64,000 nucleotides of DNA from Undaria pinnatifida (taxonomy: Eukaryota; Sar; Phaeophyceae; Laminariales; Alariaceae): the NCBI GenBank assembly GCA_012845835.1, contig JABAKD010000030.1:8407805-8471804 (forward strand), in the 5' to 3' direction. Positions 11,889 through 24,322 of the stretch are shown here, piece after piece (position 1 is the stretch's first letter; every line of letters starts with the position of its first letter). Under the pieces are notes generated by a model. The model searched no databases, was not told the DNA's origin, and was given only the letters and a program-made list of their open reading frames with translations. The translations under genes were made by a program, and so were the position numbers.

Positions 11889-12735
11889 GGGCAAAGTGAA
11901 AAACATTGGATCGGGGAAGACAAAGGTAAGCCTTACGAGTGTGATTTTTCTCATACTCAGCTTTTTAGGTGCAAGTGTAGAGTCTAATCTGAAGGCGCAC
12001 CCTGCCAACGCAGCATGCTGCGGGGGTATAAGGCGGTATGGAACCTACGCACGCGTGCTTTGACAGGGGAAACAACGTTTCGGCGAAAACAAAAGAAATC
12101 TGAACGAATTTCGAACGAGGCTGTCTTGACTCAAAATTCGTCTGAAAAAAAAAATCATCATTTTTCTTGGGGCGTTTTTCGTTGTTGCAAAAAAAGAAAA
12201 AATGTGTGTTTGTGTGTGTGTGTGTGTTTTTTTTTTTTTGTGATAATACCAGGATCACTCATGGGCTTTATTTGTTCATCCGATTGCGCTTTTCATTATT
12301 TTGCTCGAAAATCGGATGTTGTTGTTGTTTTTTTTAATAGAGGTTCTCTCGTCAAGAGCCTCCAGAAAAACAAAATGGTTGCACCGCTACCCTAGCCTAG
12401 CCTGTGTCCTATTACCAATAGTGCTATTTGTGCAGCGAGGTGTCTCTTGCCTCTGCGGGATGGCTGCTTGGATTTGGGGCGTCTTGTATCTCGCCCCTAT
12501 GGGGTGGCTGCTTGGATTTAGGGTGGTGTCTGGGGTATCGGTTTCTTGCCCGCCAAAACGCCTTCTGACCGGAGACGGGCGAGTTTCCCCCTCGTTCTGG
12601 CATGCGATAGCGCAGTAGGCCTGCCAGGTGAAATATGCGATGAGGGGGCACTTGCCACCAAATCGTAATGCCGACCCGGGGGGCGAGGGGGTACCCATAA
12701 CCACAATAATAATAATGATAATGTGTTGTTAATAC

Positions 12736-12825
12736 CTGTGCGGCAAGCAGAGCCTCCTCCTGGCGCTCCCGCTCGAGGCAGGTCGCCGTGTACTTCATGT
12801 TTCCTTCCACGCCAGTGATCGCCAT
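12736..12825 (-). CDS. Exon: returning coiled coil
   Basis: Thirty codons, phase 0, CCCAG acceptor, GTATTA donor. MAITGVEGNMKYTATCLERE then RQEEALLAAQ, corresponding in position to the second stalk helix after the MTBD. Confidence 0.75.
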
Positions 12826-13477
12826 CTGGGTTTTTTTCCCATCAAAGGTAAAAAAATAAGCAAACAAACGCCAAAACGTCCATAACACTTAGCTTAGCAA
12901 CCAGGAGAGGATGAAAACATGTAGGGGCGGTGGGTGGTGCGGTGGGGGCGCCAGAGTAACCGCAGCAGACCGGAACGGCAGCGGGGAAAAGTAGGAACCG
13001 ACAGTCGCCAAATTGTTCGCTCGGATCGCACCGTGAACGGTTACCGTATCCTGCACGTATCTAGTCTGGAGAATCAGGAGACGAGTTTTACAAGGCCAAC
13101 ACGAGAGGCGCGAACGGGAGGGAGGCCTCGAAACCATGCAATGAGTTCGCACATATATACATGCCAGGTACACATATATACACGTCCGCCCAGAAAAGCA
13201 AAAATAACTAACAGCCTCCATTCACCTTCTGTTTTTGTCTCCTGGCACCCCCCCTTGCCCCTCGAAAAGGGTAAAAACGCAATGATGGCTGCCTCCCCTT
13301 GCCCCTCACATGCGACTCGCCGAACCATCTCACGGAACCCCACGAGAGGCAGTTACATGTTATCTATTGGTTTTAAAGACTGCGGCCATGAAAAACAGTT
13401 AGTACCCCCCCCTTCCCCCCCCCTCCCAAACTCAAGGACTACCCAAAGGTTGGAGGGGTCTTTTTTTTTGGAGTAAG

Positions 13478-13615
13478 AACGATGCTCCGTCTCGGAAGGG
13501 ATGTGTGGTCAACAAATGGTCAAATGACTAAGGTAAGCAACAAAATGAGGTACGCCCCTCTTCCCCCCCCGCCCCCCCGCCCCCCCCCCCTCCCCTTCCC
13601 GCCCTCCCCCGCTCG
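13478..13615 (-). repeat. Dispersed family B copy plus C-run
   Basis: Reverse of 'gtactcatttgttgcttgcc' element, adjoining a 50-bp C-rich tract. Confidence 0.65.
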
Positions 13616-13646
13616 GCCAGCCGGAGTTAACCACGCCTCGTGTCAC

Positions 13647-13901
13647 CTTTTGAGGCTTGATTTCCGCCGCCTTGACAATATAGTTATACGCAGCTTTTAC
13701 CAAGTCCGCGAGGGGGCCCAGCGCGTCGCCGTACAGCTTGAGGAACAGGCTGGCCCCCTGAAACCTCGGATCGACGACAAAGGCCGCGAGCTTCAACATC
13801 ACGTCTTGGGCGTCGCAGCGGGTGTAAGGGGTGAACTCGGTCTCTAGCCGGTGGACCAACTTGCAGTCATACGATACCACCAGCGCTTCTTCGTCTCCTT
13901 C
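13647..13901 (-). CDS. Exon: dynein-type stalk head, second half
   Basis: Exactly 85 codons like its neighbour, phase 0, CCCAG acceptor, GTGACA donor. [20 protein letters not shown], then [20 protein letters not shown] and [19 protein letters not shown]. The end matches the dynein MTBD close 'a...lc.WV.am..Y..v...v.PKr'. Confidence 0.78.
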
Positions 13902-13934
13902 CTGGGATTGGTTACGGGTGGGGATATAAAACAA

Positions 13935-14120
13935 ATGGATGTTACGCCGGGGGGGAGGGGGGGGGGGGCGAGGGGGGGAAGGGGGCGAGGGGAGGGGGCG
14001 CCGAAGAACGGGAGGGGGAGAGGGGGGGAGGGGGAGGGAAGGGGGAAAGGGGAAGGGGGCGCGAGGAGGGAGGGGGGGCGCAGGAGGGGGGAGAGGAAGG
14101 GGGGGGGGGGGGTGGCTCTA
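13935..14120. repeat. Poly-G rich tract, ~180 bp
   Basis: Almost pure G/A with long G-runs, about 35 bp upstream of the 13.90 kb exon acceptor. Open frames of Gly/Arg here are compositional. Confidence 0.95.
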
Positions 14121-15177
14121 CGTGAGGTGTATTTTTTGGAAAAGGATAAGTGTGAAGGGGAGATTACCACCTGCTGTGGGGCTGGGTTGATGTGGCGAGA
14201 ACCGAGCGTTTCCGTGGTATGGTATCTGTGGCGACAGATAGAAAGCGGCTGAAACGGTTTGCGTGATTTTTGAAAATCGGGGCAATGCGGAAAAGTGTGT
14301 TGGTAACAACGACAAGCACGGGCGTGTGATGTCAACGTCAAAATGCGTAAAGCGCATGGGCGCGTGCAATATCGCAGCCCCCCGCCCCCCCCCCCCAAAA
14401 AAAGTCAAGTTTTGTCGAGCAGCGCTCTATAACAAGGTTTTCCGTAGAACTTCGTATACGCAACAAACAACTTCCAAGAGCTTCTTCTTCTTCTTCTTCT
14501 ACGTGTCTACATGCACACGTACAGGCTTTCGCTTGGTAGTCACACCTTGCGAGTGCCAACCCCCCCCCTCAGCAGATTCCAGTTGCAATATCGCTATATC
14601 GCCGGCTGTCTATCATATCAGTGCACACACAGCAAGCAGCACAGTAAAGTACAGGACACCTACCTGGTGCTACTATCAATAAGAAGAAACACGGATTGAA
14701 AAAAGGCAGGCTGATATTTATTTCGATTGAGGCATAAGAAATCCGAGATTCGTTGTGCTGAAGCTAGTGCGGGACGCTCCCGTCACGCTGAAGTTACCGT
14801 AGAACGCTCCCCCTTCCAAAATAAGAAACCCAGCCCGAAGTCAGTCAGTGTTCATGTTCTTAGTAGGCAAAAGTATAGGCTTTCCCCCTCCGGGATCCAT
14901 GATACCAGGTACGTCGTTTGGCATGAAACTCCGGAGGTGAGGTGTCGCAAGTGAGCAGGGCGTGCGTTCCTACTGTGAGCGATAGCAGGTACGACAACAC
15001 CCAAAAAAATCTTGAAAGCTTTCTAAATATGAAAAAAAAAGTGCAGTGTTAAACCACCGCGCAAGTTAGAGCGCAAGCGACGCCGACCACCCCAAACGAT
15101 CCTATAGTTTTACTCTATATACTGTGTTCCGCATGCCGCAAGATCGCCTCGGCTTTTCACGGATCAGGAGTTTTCAA

Positions 15178-15262
15178 AAATCTCGCGGGTCGGGTCGGGT
15201 CGGGTCAGGAGGTGGTCGAAGTGTCACGGGTCGGGTCGGGTCGGGTCGGGTCGGGAGGTTTT
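15178..15262. repeat. (GGGTC)n satellite, copy 1
   Basis: Lies just downstream of the stalk-head exon donor; same family as 53.74 and 61.98 kb. Confidence 0.8.
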
Positions 15263-15300
15263 CACGTATGGCTCGTGATAACGCGCTGGCAATCACCCAC

Positions 15301-15555
15301 CTCCATGTTTTGCACCGAAGACCCAACCAGATTCCGCGCGCTCTTCCAGCTGTCCCTCACGAGCATCAGCGTGCATACGGCGGAAAGGAGGGTGGCGAGC
15401 ACGGACGGTGGCTTATCGTAGTTGCGGACCATGAACCAGTCCGCTCCTGTGATGGTCTTGAGCCGCTTGACCGTGTCGAGGAACAGCTCCCGCGTCTTGC
15501 CGGCATCGTCGGCATAGAACTGCTCCACCTCGGCTTCCAGCTTGTCACGGTTTTC
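15301..15555 (-). CDS. Exon: dynein-type stalk head, first half
   Basis: Eighty-five codons, phase 0, GGCCAG acceptor, GTGGGT donor. A coiled helix ([20 protein letters not shown]) leads to [20 protein letters not shown] and [20 protein letters not shown]. This follows the dynein MTBD pattern '..eIrs..kPP..v..vm.AVc.lL.....W..Ak.llg'. In dyneins this unit binds tubulin at the tip of the stalk. The usual Asp-Lys-Asp-Asn after the '..FL..L..' helix is not seen. Confidence 0.75.
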
Positions 15556-18500
15556 CTGGCCAAATCAGAACGTCGGCGATTTTTTTTCCTTCGATCGGAT
15601 GCGGGTGTAATTTTTGGAAAACTAGACCGCATGCGATCGGAGTTGCGTGCTATACCGTACCAGGATCTGGCGGCGTTTTTATTTGCGAGATAAATCCGGA
15701 AACTAAAACCTCGGTTAGTTGGGTTTTTTACGTCGGCCGTGGGTTGAGGATACGATTCTTTCGTATAATAATTCGCTCTTTGCGAACGCGAGCCCGTTCG
15801 AGTTTTAACGGTTTTAAACACCTACGTATCTTCCTTTTGGAACTCTCTCTTATTTTTAGAAAAAATAGCTCAGATGCGTTCATTCCCCTGCGTTTATACC
15901 CTCGCCGGTATTTCGATCGCACCAAAAGAGGTAACAACAATAAACGGTGCGTCGTAAAAAGAAACACGCGATGGTGCGTGCTGGACTAAAATGAAACGTT
16001 GGGGTGGAGCGGGGGGGGGGGGGGGGGGTCCTGCCGACGACGCCAATTGTAGTGGTACTCCGAGTGGGGGATGCGTGGTTGGTCGGTGTTGGGAAGCGTG
16101 CTCCTCACGGGTTCCGGTGCCCTTGTTTGGTCTCTCCTCATGGCTCGCTGGATAGACTCAAAGCTTATACATTATTTCCTCTACATTGAACTCTAAAAGA
16201 CAGACAAAACAGGCCCTTGGCACATGGTAGCGCAGGGCAAGGCAAGTAGAGCAGGCAGAGCATGTAAAGCAGGTAGTGAGAGCGCGGGGGTGGGGTGAAG
16301 CTCACAGAGTTCGCGTCACCCCAGCATTGCTGCTGTGCTCTCTTCCGGACCTTTTCCTATGGAACGTACAAGGAACGTTCTCCTAGATGTTCTATATTCC
16401 CATGAGCGCCTAGCGCGCTTACTTCTATCTATTTTGTCCAGAGGAGGAGCGTTCCATTTCCGAAAACGCTCTCGTGGTACAAACTAGCTAGATTCTACGG
16501 GTTATCCGCTTCACTCAGAACATTCCGTTTAAGAGAACCTTCTTGTGGCCAATAGACCATGACTCTGCGGACTATCCTACCGAATCTATTGCCAGATATA
16601 CTGACACTCTGTTACAGGGGGGGGTTCGTCCCGCACAGAATGGCGCGGCAAAAGAGCTATTTTTTTCGGGGGCGCGGTGTGGCAAGGCGTTAAGGCCGTC
16701 GGGGGTTAACCTTGTTTCGGGCCCATGTACAAGGCGCGTGGCTACGTACGATCGAGGGGCGTTATAGCGCTTTTTTCGGCGTTTTTTGTTTTTCTTTTTT
16801 CGTTTTCTGGATGATGGACGGTTTCGGGCTAATGAAGCCTTTTTTTTTTTCGCCGCAGTCCCGACACGGGAACAAAATACTTGGAGTTAGTATTGACTGG
16901 GATAATTTTCAGGGCTTGTCCAAAGTATTAACCGCCAAAAATCATCGGAATGTCATTCTTGTTTTGCAGTATGGTATGATTATTTGTACATATGTGCGGT
17001 ATACATAAAGCTAGGCCATGGGGTTTGGTCATCGGGTCGCACTTAAAAACAAGAGTATACATAATACAGTATACACAAAAACGCGTTTCTTTGTCGTAGC
17101 GCGAGCATGCGACACACACGGTGGCCGGCGCAAGCTGTGCGCGTGTCTTACAGGCACTCCGCATTGGAGTTTGGACTGGAAAAGTCGTCGTCAACTGTTC
17201 CAGCAAAGATCCCGGGTTGCTTCGCGTGAAGGATGCTGCACAGGAGAAGACCGTTAGAGGTCGAGAACCGAACCAAGAGTGATCTGGCGTTTGTTGAGAG
17301 AGAGAGTTTCGTAGGGGTTTTGGTTCATTACTCTTTGGTTGAAAAATTGGCATTGATCGCATCGGCATGGCGGTAGTTTTGTTTGATCGCGCCAGTGGCT
17401 GTACCAGGTGGATACAGCACGGGACGGTGCTGGCAGACTGGCAGAACACGCTAACAGACAGTCGTGCTGTCGCTAGCAGCTGGCCGGCAGCTACTGGGCC
17501 AGGTATTCGTCATTTCTAGCTGTTTTGCCAGGTGTTCATGATTTTTTTCGTTCGGTTCGTGCGGTTTGTGACAACGTCTTCTGACAATGCATTCGGACAC
17601 TCGAGAGAGATGCGAGAAGAACGTCGGACAGACGAGGCACGGGCAACACAAAAAATCGTCAGTTTTGTCATTTCCAATTTGTATCCCAAGAATGTCCATT
17701 AAATAGAGTTTGCAGGTGAGTGGTGGCTCAGTTCATCTCCCACGGCAGCACCATAACGCTTACTCAAGTTTCGGGATGAAGACAGGTCGACGAAAGACTA
17801 AAAAATCGCCTTTTTCAAGGTAAGGCAAGAGAAGCGCGAAATGAAAAGAAAGTAAATGGTGTCAGGCCAAGCCAAGTTATACGTAGTACGTAGTCGGATT
17901 GAATGGACATATGAAGACGGTTGTTTGCCGGTCGAAACTTGTTTCGACGCGATTCGCCTGGGCCACCGTTCACGCAACTACTACTGCAGTTGCTGGTGTT
18001 GCTCTGCCTCTTGATAGTCTGAGATCTTAGCACACTAAACGATATCTTGATACTTCGAAGTATAATCATAAGTCATGGACATTTTATCGCGATACTCGCA
18101 AAATCTTTACACCTCACTGCATATACGTATATGTACATGGATTTTTCTTGTTCAACCGTCGCGAAGCCTAAACCTTCAGTGACCGTGTCGACTTCGTAGG
18201 CTCGACCTCCCCCCCATTTTACCCCGTATGCAGCGCTGTGATTGAACGCACATTGTGCACGAGACGAAAAGGACTAGATTTAAACACTGGTTGATTGGTT
18301 GATTGGGTTAGGGCTAGGGTTAGTGTTGATTGTGTGCTTAAACACGATACGTCCATCACGACGGTTGATTATAGTAGGGTTTCCAATGATAGGTTGGCTA
18401 CATAGCAGCGGGCTATCGGAACGGTGGAATAAATATTTTGCCCAATTAGCCACTTTTTTTTCTTCCGGTCGAGAGCGCACTCCACGCCGTGCCTTTGCAA

Positions 18501-18766
18501 AGAAGCAACCATAATTATAAAGACCATCCGGTTTTGAGTATTTTAAGACCGTAGTAAAGACAAGACAAGACCATACACCGGTATACGTCTTGTAGACGCT
18601 TGTCTGTCTACCGCTGACTCCACCACTCCACTCCCCCCACTACTGTTCGCTCAACGAGTAAGCCCCCCTGCGTTTCATATTATAAGGTTAGCGTTAGTGT
18701 CGTACACAATAGTGACCCGCAATCACAGTAATGGTTCCGTCAGTCTCGTCTCGGATTCCTTCTCAC
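15556..18766. other. Longest central intron
   Basis: Apart from the 16.27 kb element and a family F fragment in reverse (17330-17455) it holds a G-run (16011-16028) and unremarkable sequence. The phase-0 coiled-coil frame passes directly from 18767 to 15555, so no exon need be missing. Confidence 0.5.
16270..16620 (+). repeat. ~350-bp dispersed element, copy 2
   Basis: About 90% identical over its length to 3645-3990 ('ggggtga.gctcacagagttcgc' to 'gacactct.ttaca'). No coding potential seen; likely a non-autonomous mobile element. Confidence 0.8.
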
Positions 18767-18907
18767 CACGAGAGCCGCGTGCTTGCGCTCCAAGTTGTCC
18801 CCCAGCTCCTTCTTCTTGAGGTGCTCGTGTCGACACACACGCTCCAAGGCCTGCGTCGACTGAAGCCTGGACACCGTCGCGTCGTAGGGTGGTACAGCCT
18901 CGGCAAT
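18767..18907 (-). CDS. Exon: coiled coil before stalk head
   Basis: Forty-seven codons, phase 0, GCAG acceptor, GTGAGA donor. IAEAVPPYDATVSRLQSTQA then HLKKKELGDNLERKHAALV: heptad-like charged helix leading into the next exon, as in the first helix of a dynein stalk. Confidence 0.75.
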
Positions 18908-19255
18908 CTGCGGGTGTTTTTTTTTTACAAGCCGCGAAAAAAAAAAGTGTGCGTTTTCGAGGCGCTGAAGGTAGGCAGTCTAAGGCCTTCGATGTCAAGA
19001 GAGACTAGGGAAAACCCACGAGCGCGGTGGGAATGCTGAGCCTTCCTCTGCACCCCTAAAAATGGAGGCGTTTATCATATCGGGGTTTGTGAAGACAACG
19101 AGATCTGTGACCACGGCCTAGTCCAGAAGATGATATGTATAGGCGACATAGACAAGAACAAAAAGAGCGAGATGAGTATTAGGGGGAGAAGAGAATCCGA
19201 GCAGCCGTGGTTTTGTGCAGCCTCGTTATATGCCCAGAGGCGGAGGAAAACTTAA

Positions 19256-19600
19256 GGGGGGGGGGGGGGGGCTGCCCTCCCATCCAATTTGGCTAGATCC
19301 AATGCACCATTCACGCCGTTAATAACCGGCCTCCGGACGGCAAGGAAAAACAACAACTGTTTTTTTTTTGCATGATCGTCCTAAAGGCAGCCCTTACATC
19401 TTCCTCTGCTGTTGAAATTTTTTTCGAGCGTTGAGTGCCTACACACGCGCCCCACCTACCCGTTCCTCCAACAAACGACCAAAAACAGCACCCTGATGTT
19501 CGTTTTGTTTTTCTTTCCTCTTTTTAAACGGTGCGACACGATTTTTTTTTTCGCTTAAAAAACAAACAAACAAACAAACAAACAAACAAACAAAACAAAA
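19256..19600. repeat. G-run and (AAAC)n
   Basis: A G-run of 15-16 (19256-19272) and about nine AAAC units (19557-19595) within the intron. Confidence 0.8.
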
Positions 19601-19707
19601 AACGCGGATTCGTTTCCATCGTGTATCTACTGTGTCTCCCTCCCGCGTCCTCTTCGTACAGTAGCCGCGCTCCGGTTCCTCCCCACTACCTATTCTTTCG
19701 TATATAC

Positions 19708-19842
19708 CTGCTTCTTGGCGTCCTCGATACTGTCCGAGGCGCACAGTTCTCCCGCCTCGGCCGCGATACGACGAACGCAGGCCACGACCCTTGGGTTGTT
19801 CGGGTCGACACCGTGCGGCAGGTGGGGTAGCTTTTTCGCGAC
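19708..19842 (-). CDS. Exon: linker before coiled coil
   Basis: Forty-five codons, phase 0, CCCCAG acceptor, GTATAT donor. [20 protein letters not shown] then [20 protein letters not shown]. Helical, no domain recognised. Confidence 0.75.
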
Positions 19843-21233
19843 CTGGGGCGAGACAAGGCGGAAGCCAATCGGCAAAAATAAAAAAAACCGGGCGGACGGG
19901 TAAAGAGGGCGGGCCAACCTGCCAAGCGAGGGTGATGTAAGATGCGATACAAGTTAACCATTCGCCCAACGACCTACCTCACTCCTCATGTTTTGCCCCA
20001 GCTTTCCACACTGTCTTGCCGTTCTGAAACGGAAGTCCACTACTGCGGTCTTTTGAGGCTTGCGAAATCTCCTACTAGGTGAAGCGATGCTGCAGTATGC
20101 ACAGCTATGCTTTATACCAGGCACAAAGTATGCCAATGAAGTAGAAGTGTGGGGGTGGAATAATTAGAGTTGGGAGTCCGCAGGATCTCGCGACTGTAAA
20201 CTAATCGGTGGATTACGCTCAGCCAACTAAGTGACTATAATCGGCAATGTCGGCTGGTGAAATCAGCTGGCTGAGGGAGGGGAGGCGCCAAAAAAAGAAA
20301 AGAACGCACTCCGCATTGAATAATCCTTCCTACGAGTGTGGAAACCCAATAAATATCGGATAGTCGGCACCTCCGGAAAACGATTAACTATTAGTATGGC
20401 TAATTACTAGTCGGTAACTTGAGTCGTGACGACTCTCTGCTCTAGAAAAAAAAAAAAAAAAAAATCACATTCAAGGAAGACGACATAATTTTACATTCAA
20501 GGAAGACGACATGGACGACATAGAGCTTAATAATACCACCCTCCCTACGTATTAATTGGCCGTAAATAGGGAGAACAGGATTGATGGTCTTCTCCCCAGG
20601 CGTTATGGACGCCGGGGTCAGGGGAAAATGCTGAACACTTTTTCTGACGGGCGTTTTCCGATTCAAATCATTAGGGATTAGTATATACTGTATCGGTAGT
20701 AGCTCAAAAGGAAAAGTATGTGGGGAAAGGAAAGGAAACGGGGGAAATGGCTGGCCAGCAGAAGGTCATTGGAGAGAAATACTGCTGCTTTGTGGAAGGA
20801 TTTTCGATTTGTATCGGGACGATATCTACCCTACACTGTCGGAGGTAAAAAATACCAATAGTTACAATCATAATTACAATAATAATGATATGTCGGGGGG
20901 AGGGTGGTGAATTTTCATTCATTAATATGATACCATTAATGATATCAGTGCGTTAACGAAATTCTTCTTTTTGAGGGAGATGGCATAATTAGTTGATCTA
21001 TAGATGATGTAGGAGGCGACATAAAATCAAGACGAGCCTTTACTTTTCACACCTACCTGAAAGAACGCGATCAAGACGAAACCAAAAGGCACATATACAT
21101 GTGTCGGACACAAACTATAAAATACACGCAAGGCAACGCAAGGCGACGCAAGGCGGCAGCATTCCATCCGGCGCGCGAAGAAGAGTAGAAGAGGGGAAAA
21201 AAAAGTTAGGTCGCTGTTTCACTTTTCACTCAC
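19843..21233. other. Intron, nothing notable
   Basis: An A-run (20445-20464) and an imperfect short direct repeat ('acattcaaggaagacgacat' twice, 20468-20515). No exon seen. Confidence 0.5.
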
Positions 21234-21332
21234 GAGCATGGCGTAGACTCCGTCGTACTGGCTCTCGTCGTTCTCAAACATTTCGTAGAACTGCTTCGTG
21301 GCGTGAGGGTATACCGGCGGGGATATCCACTT
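21234..21332 (-). CDS. Exon: linker
   Basis: Thirty-three codons, phase 0, GTGAGT donor; acceptor CCGAG is weak. [20 protein letters not shown] then [13 protein letters not shown]. The start could be three bases away. No domain recognised. Confidence 0.65.
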
Positions 21333-21469
21333 CTCGGCAATTTCACCGCGTCAGATCACAGAGATTATTGCGTTTCGTGTTTCGTACGCGGAGAGTCCAA
21401 ATGGCCACAATAAAACGACACGTGAGGGTACGGGCGGCGGGGGACGGGGAGCGGAGGGAGGGTGTAAGT

Positions 21470-21610
21470 ATTGTCCATGCATGGCCGTAGTCCGTCATAC
21501 CATAGATTCTATTATAGCATTCCTGCAACGCCGGGACGGAGCACATAGGGTTTTCACCGACCAGGGAGGCATTGCTGGGGGAGGCGGGGGGGTGGGGAGG
21601 GGTACTCATT
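21470..21610 (+). repeat. Dispersed family A copy
   Basis: 'atggccgtagtccgtcatacc' then 'cgccgggacggagcacat'; a G-rich stretch and 'gtactca' follow. Confidence 0.6.
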
Positions 21611-21919
21611 CTCATGCATATCCACCGCAAGTTGCACGTAGTGTTATTATTCACGTTGCCGGTCCCGAGAAAATGCAGCATGAACGAGCTTTTACACGTC
21701 GATCACTCATAACAAATCCCCCGAAAGAAAAACAAGGCCAAGGTAACCCAACCATTCATCGATGCGGCTTTATTTTCCACGAAGCTTACAGAGCATCGCA
21801 TCGGCTCTTCTGAACGACGGACTTGCTTGGTGGTTGAAACAGCTGTCTATGTCGCTGTGCCACGTTTTTAAAAAAACGTTTTTAGACGGTTCAATCCGTT
21901 GTGTTATTAGCTAGCTGCT

Positions 21920-22556
21920 TGGGGTTTGGCACAGATGGCTAACGGAATACCCCCTGCCGTATCTCAAACCAGGTAGATCCCGAATGAAGTTGGACGTGGC
22001 GACGACCTTCAATAACATTGTGGGGTTTGTTTCCGTCGCGACAAGACGGAGCACGACGGAAGCCACGTCCATAGCACGTGCACTTAATTACGATCCCAAG
22101 TGATCCGGGGTACCCCGTCCGCTTGCATCAGGGTTTGGCACAGATGGCTAACGGAATTCCCCCTGCCGTATCTCAAACCAGGTAGATCCCGAATGAAGTT
22201 GGACGTGGCGGCGACCTTCAATAACATTGTGGGGTTTGTTTCCGTCGCGACAAGACGGAGCACGACGGAAGCCACGTCCATAGCACGTGTACTTAATTAC
22301 GATCCCAAGTTATCCGGGGTACCCCGTCCGCTTGCATCAGGGTTTGGCACAGATGGCTAACGGAATTCCCCCTGCCGTATCTCAAACCAGGTAGATCCCG
22401 AATGAAGTTGGACGTGGCGGCGACCTTCCATAACATTGTGGGGTTTACTTCCGTCGCGACAAGGCGGAACACGACGGAAGCCACGTCCATAGCGCATGTA
22501 CTTAATTACGATCCCAAGTGATGCGGGGTACCCCGTCGTCCGCTTGCATCAGCTTC
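21920..22556. repeat. ~210-bp tandem repeat, three units
   Basis: Three units start near 21922, 22132 and 22341 with high identity. Both strands remain open across single units (minus: ATSNFIRDLPGLRYGRGNSV). No homology recognised. Confidence 0.9.
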
Positions 22557-22639
22557 ACAACTAACCCCGTGCTGGGAGTGCTCGTCTTTTTTTCGGAAAC
22601 TATTATACCAACGACGAGGTCGAAATAAAAAGCACGGTT

Positions 22640-22765
22640 CACTTCCCCTCGCCCCTCCCCCGCCCCCCCGCCCCCCCCATTCTCCCCCCTCCCCCTCTTC
22701 TCCACCCTCTCCCGCTTCTCCCCCCTCCCCCTGTTCCCTCCCCCCCTCCCCCCCTTCTCTCTCCA
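22640..22765. repeat. C-rich tract
   Basis: CCCTCC/CCCCCC runs immediately downstream of the 22.78 kb exon donor; purine-rich in the transcript. Confidence 0.85.
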
Positions 22766-22776
22766 TTTTCACACAC

Positions 22777-22863
22777 CTCCACGAACTCCCCGGCTTCCCA
22801 CAACCCGATGCGAACTTCGTCTTGATGGTCGTCGAGCTCCGGGACGAACACCGGAGTTCGCAG
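22777..22863 (-). CDS. Exon: linker after MORN region
   Basis: Twenty-nine codons, phase 0, ACAG acceptor, GTGTGT donor. [20 protein letters not shown] then LWEAGEFVE. No domain recognised. Confidence 0.7.
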
Positions 22864-23229
22864 CTGTTCGTGCGCCGTTGTTGCCAATCAGTGTAATTGT
22901 TGATTTTTTTTTTCAATGTGCAGTCGTTGGTTTTTCGACATGGTTGCAACAAAAGAGGGTCGTCGAGCGTTGTTTGCCGCGTTGTTTTGAGAACGAACGT
23001 AAAAATCGTTGATGGCCGCGTTGTTGTCAACGTAGTCGTTGGTGGTGTTGGTGCGAATGTAGCCGTCGATATGTTTTGCGCCGTTGTCGCAAAAAGTTCG
23101 TCGTTGATGTCGCCACCGCAGCCGGTCGGTCATGCGCAACGCAATGTGCAGGAACGTACGGCAAGTTAGGGTGGATCGCAGGGCATACGCATGGCTCACG
23201 AGGCGAACAAGGGGAGGCGGGAGAGATGG

Positions 23230-23375
23230 GAGCGTACTCATTTGTTGCTTGCCTTAGTCATTTGACCGTTGACCACTCATCCCTTTCGATACAGAGGACT
23301 AATCCTCCCTCTAATAGAGGCACCTAGCTCATACATTTGGGCGATCAGTACGTTTCTTCCGCATACTTCGAAGTA
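23230..23375 (+). repeat. Dispersed family B copy
   Basis: 'gtactcatttgttgcttgcc...cctttcga.ac.gag' preceded by G-rich sequence; see 35.89 kb. Confidence 0.7.
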
Positions 23376-23492
23376 TTACATTAAAAAACTGTTTGGTTAT
23401 CTCATCTCCTTCCTGTTTGGCCGTCTGTGGCCGTCATCTATCTCCCAAGACAGCGATCGCTTTCTCGCTTCTATCTAATGTACCACATGGTG

Positions 23493-23760
23493 GGAGGGGG
23501 GGGGGGGGGGGGGGTGGTTATTATCACAATTATTATTTTTATTTTTTCCTCCCACAATATAGCTTAAACAGTCGCCGGTCCGACACAAATCGAACACCGT
23601 TGTTCCGTGAAGCAGTAGCACTTCTCTTACATAGGACCCCTCTGCCAATAATGTCCTAATTTCCCTTCCCCACATATTTTCATTTTTGCTATCGATATAA
23701 CCTTGCTCCTATTGCTCATCAATGTTCCATCCCAGGGGGAGGGGTTATTGAAACACAGGA
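23493..23760. repeat. G-run and dispersed family E copy 1
   Basis: A G-run of about 20 (23495-23514), then the element shared with 47.78-47.99 kb. Confidence 0.6.
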
Positions 23761-24133
23761 CAGCGACCTTCTCAAAGGTTGGGCCTAAACAAGTATCTAG
23801 CCACTGGATTTGAAGACGGCGTTTTTGCGGGTTGAAGTGAAAGGGCTGTCCAGGCCCCGGAAAAGCGCTGTGGTTTTGCCCTTGCCGAGACAGCCAGGTT
23901 TAGTCTTTTACGCAAATTGTCAGGTGATATCGATGGGCCACCCCACCGAAAGATGCTGTTGCACTGTACGTCACAGATGAATATTTTCGAACACGCACTT
24001 AAACATGCTCCATCGAATCCTCAAGTTGGATGCAATACCGAGACAACTGTACGTATAGTAAGTCTCACATCAAACAAATATAAAAAAACAAAAAAAAATA
24101 TCGAAAAAAACGCTACGCGGACGCGACACGCAC

Positions 24134-24322
24134 CTCGAATTCTCCGTCTCGCTTGTCCGACACCCACATGCCGGCGCTGCGCACCCCCTTGCTATCCGTG
24201 AGGGTCCCCCTCCCGTGACGCATTCCCCCTTGGAACTCCCCGTCGTAGAACGAGCCGTCGCAGTATCGCGCCAGGGCCTCGCCGTGGGGCTTGTTTCGGT
24301 GGAAGTTCCCGTAGACGGTGTC
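24134..24322 (-). CDS. Exon: MORN repeats 7-8
   Basis: Sixty-three codons, phase 0, CGCAG acceptor, GTGCGT donor. DTVYGNFHRNKPHGEALARY, DGSFYDGEFQGGMRHGRGTL: two canonical MORN units. Then GVRSAGMWVSDKRDGEFE, a degenerate last unit. Confidence 0.9.

Noticed and set aside
11428..18907. Dynein heavy chain gene
   Set aside because: Only the stalk head and coils are present; no AAA modules or Walker motifs, and MORN exons precede it in the same transcript.
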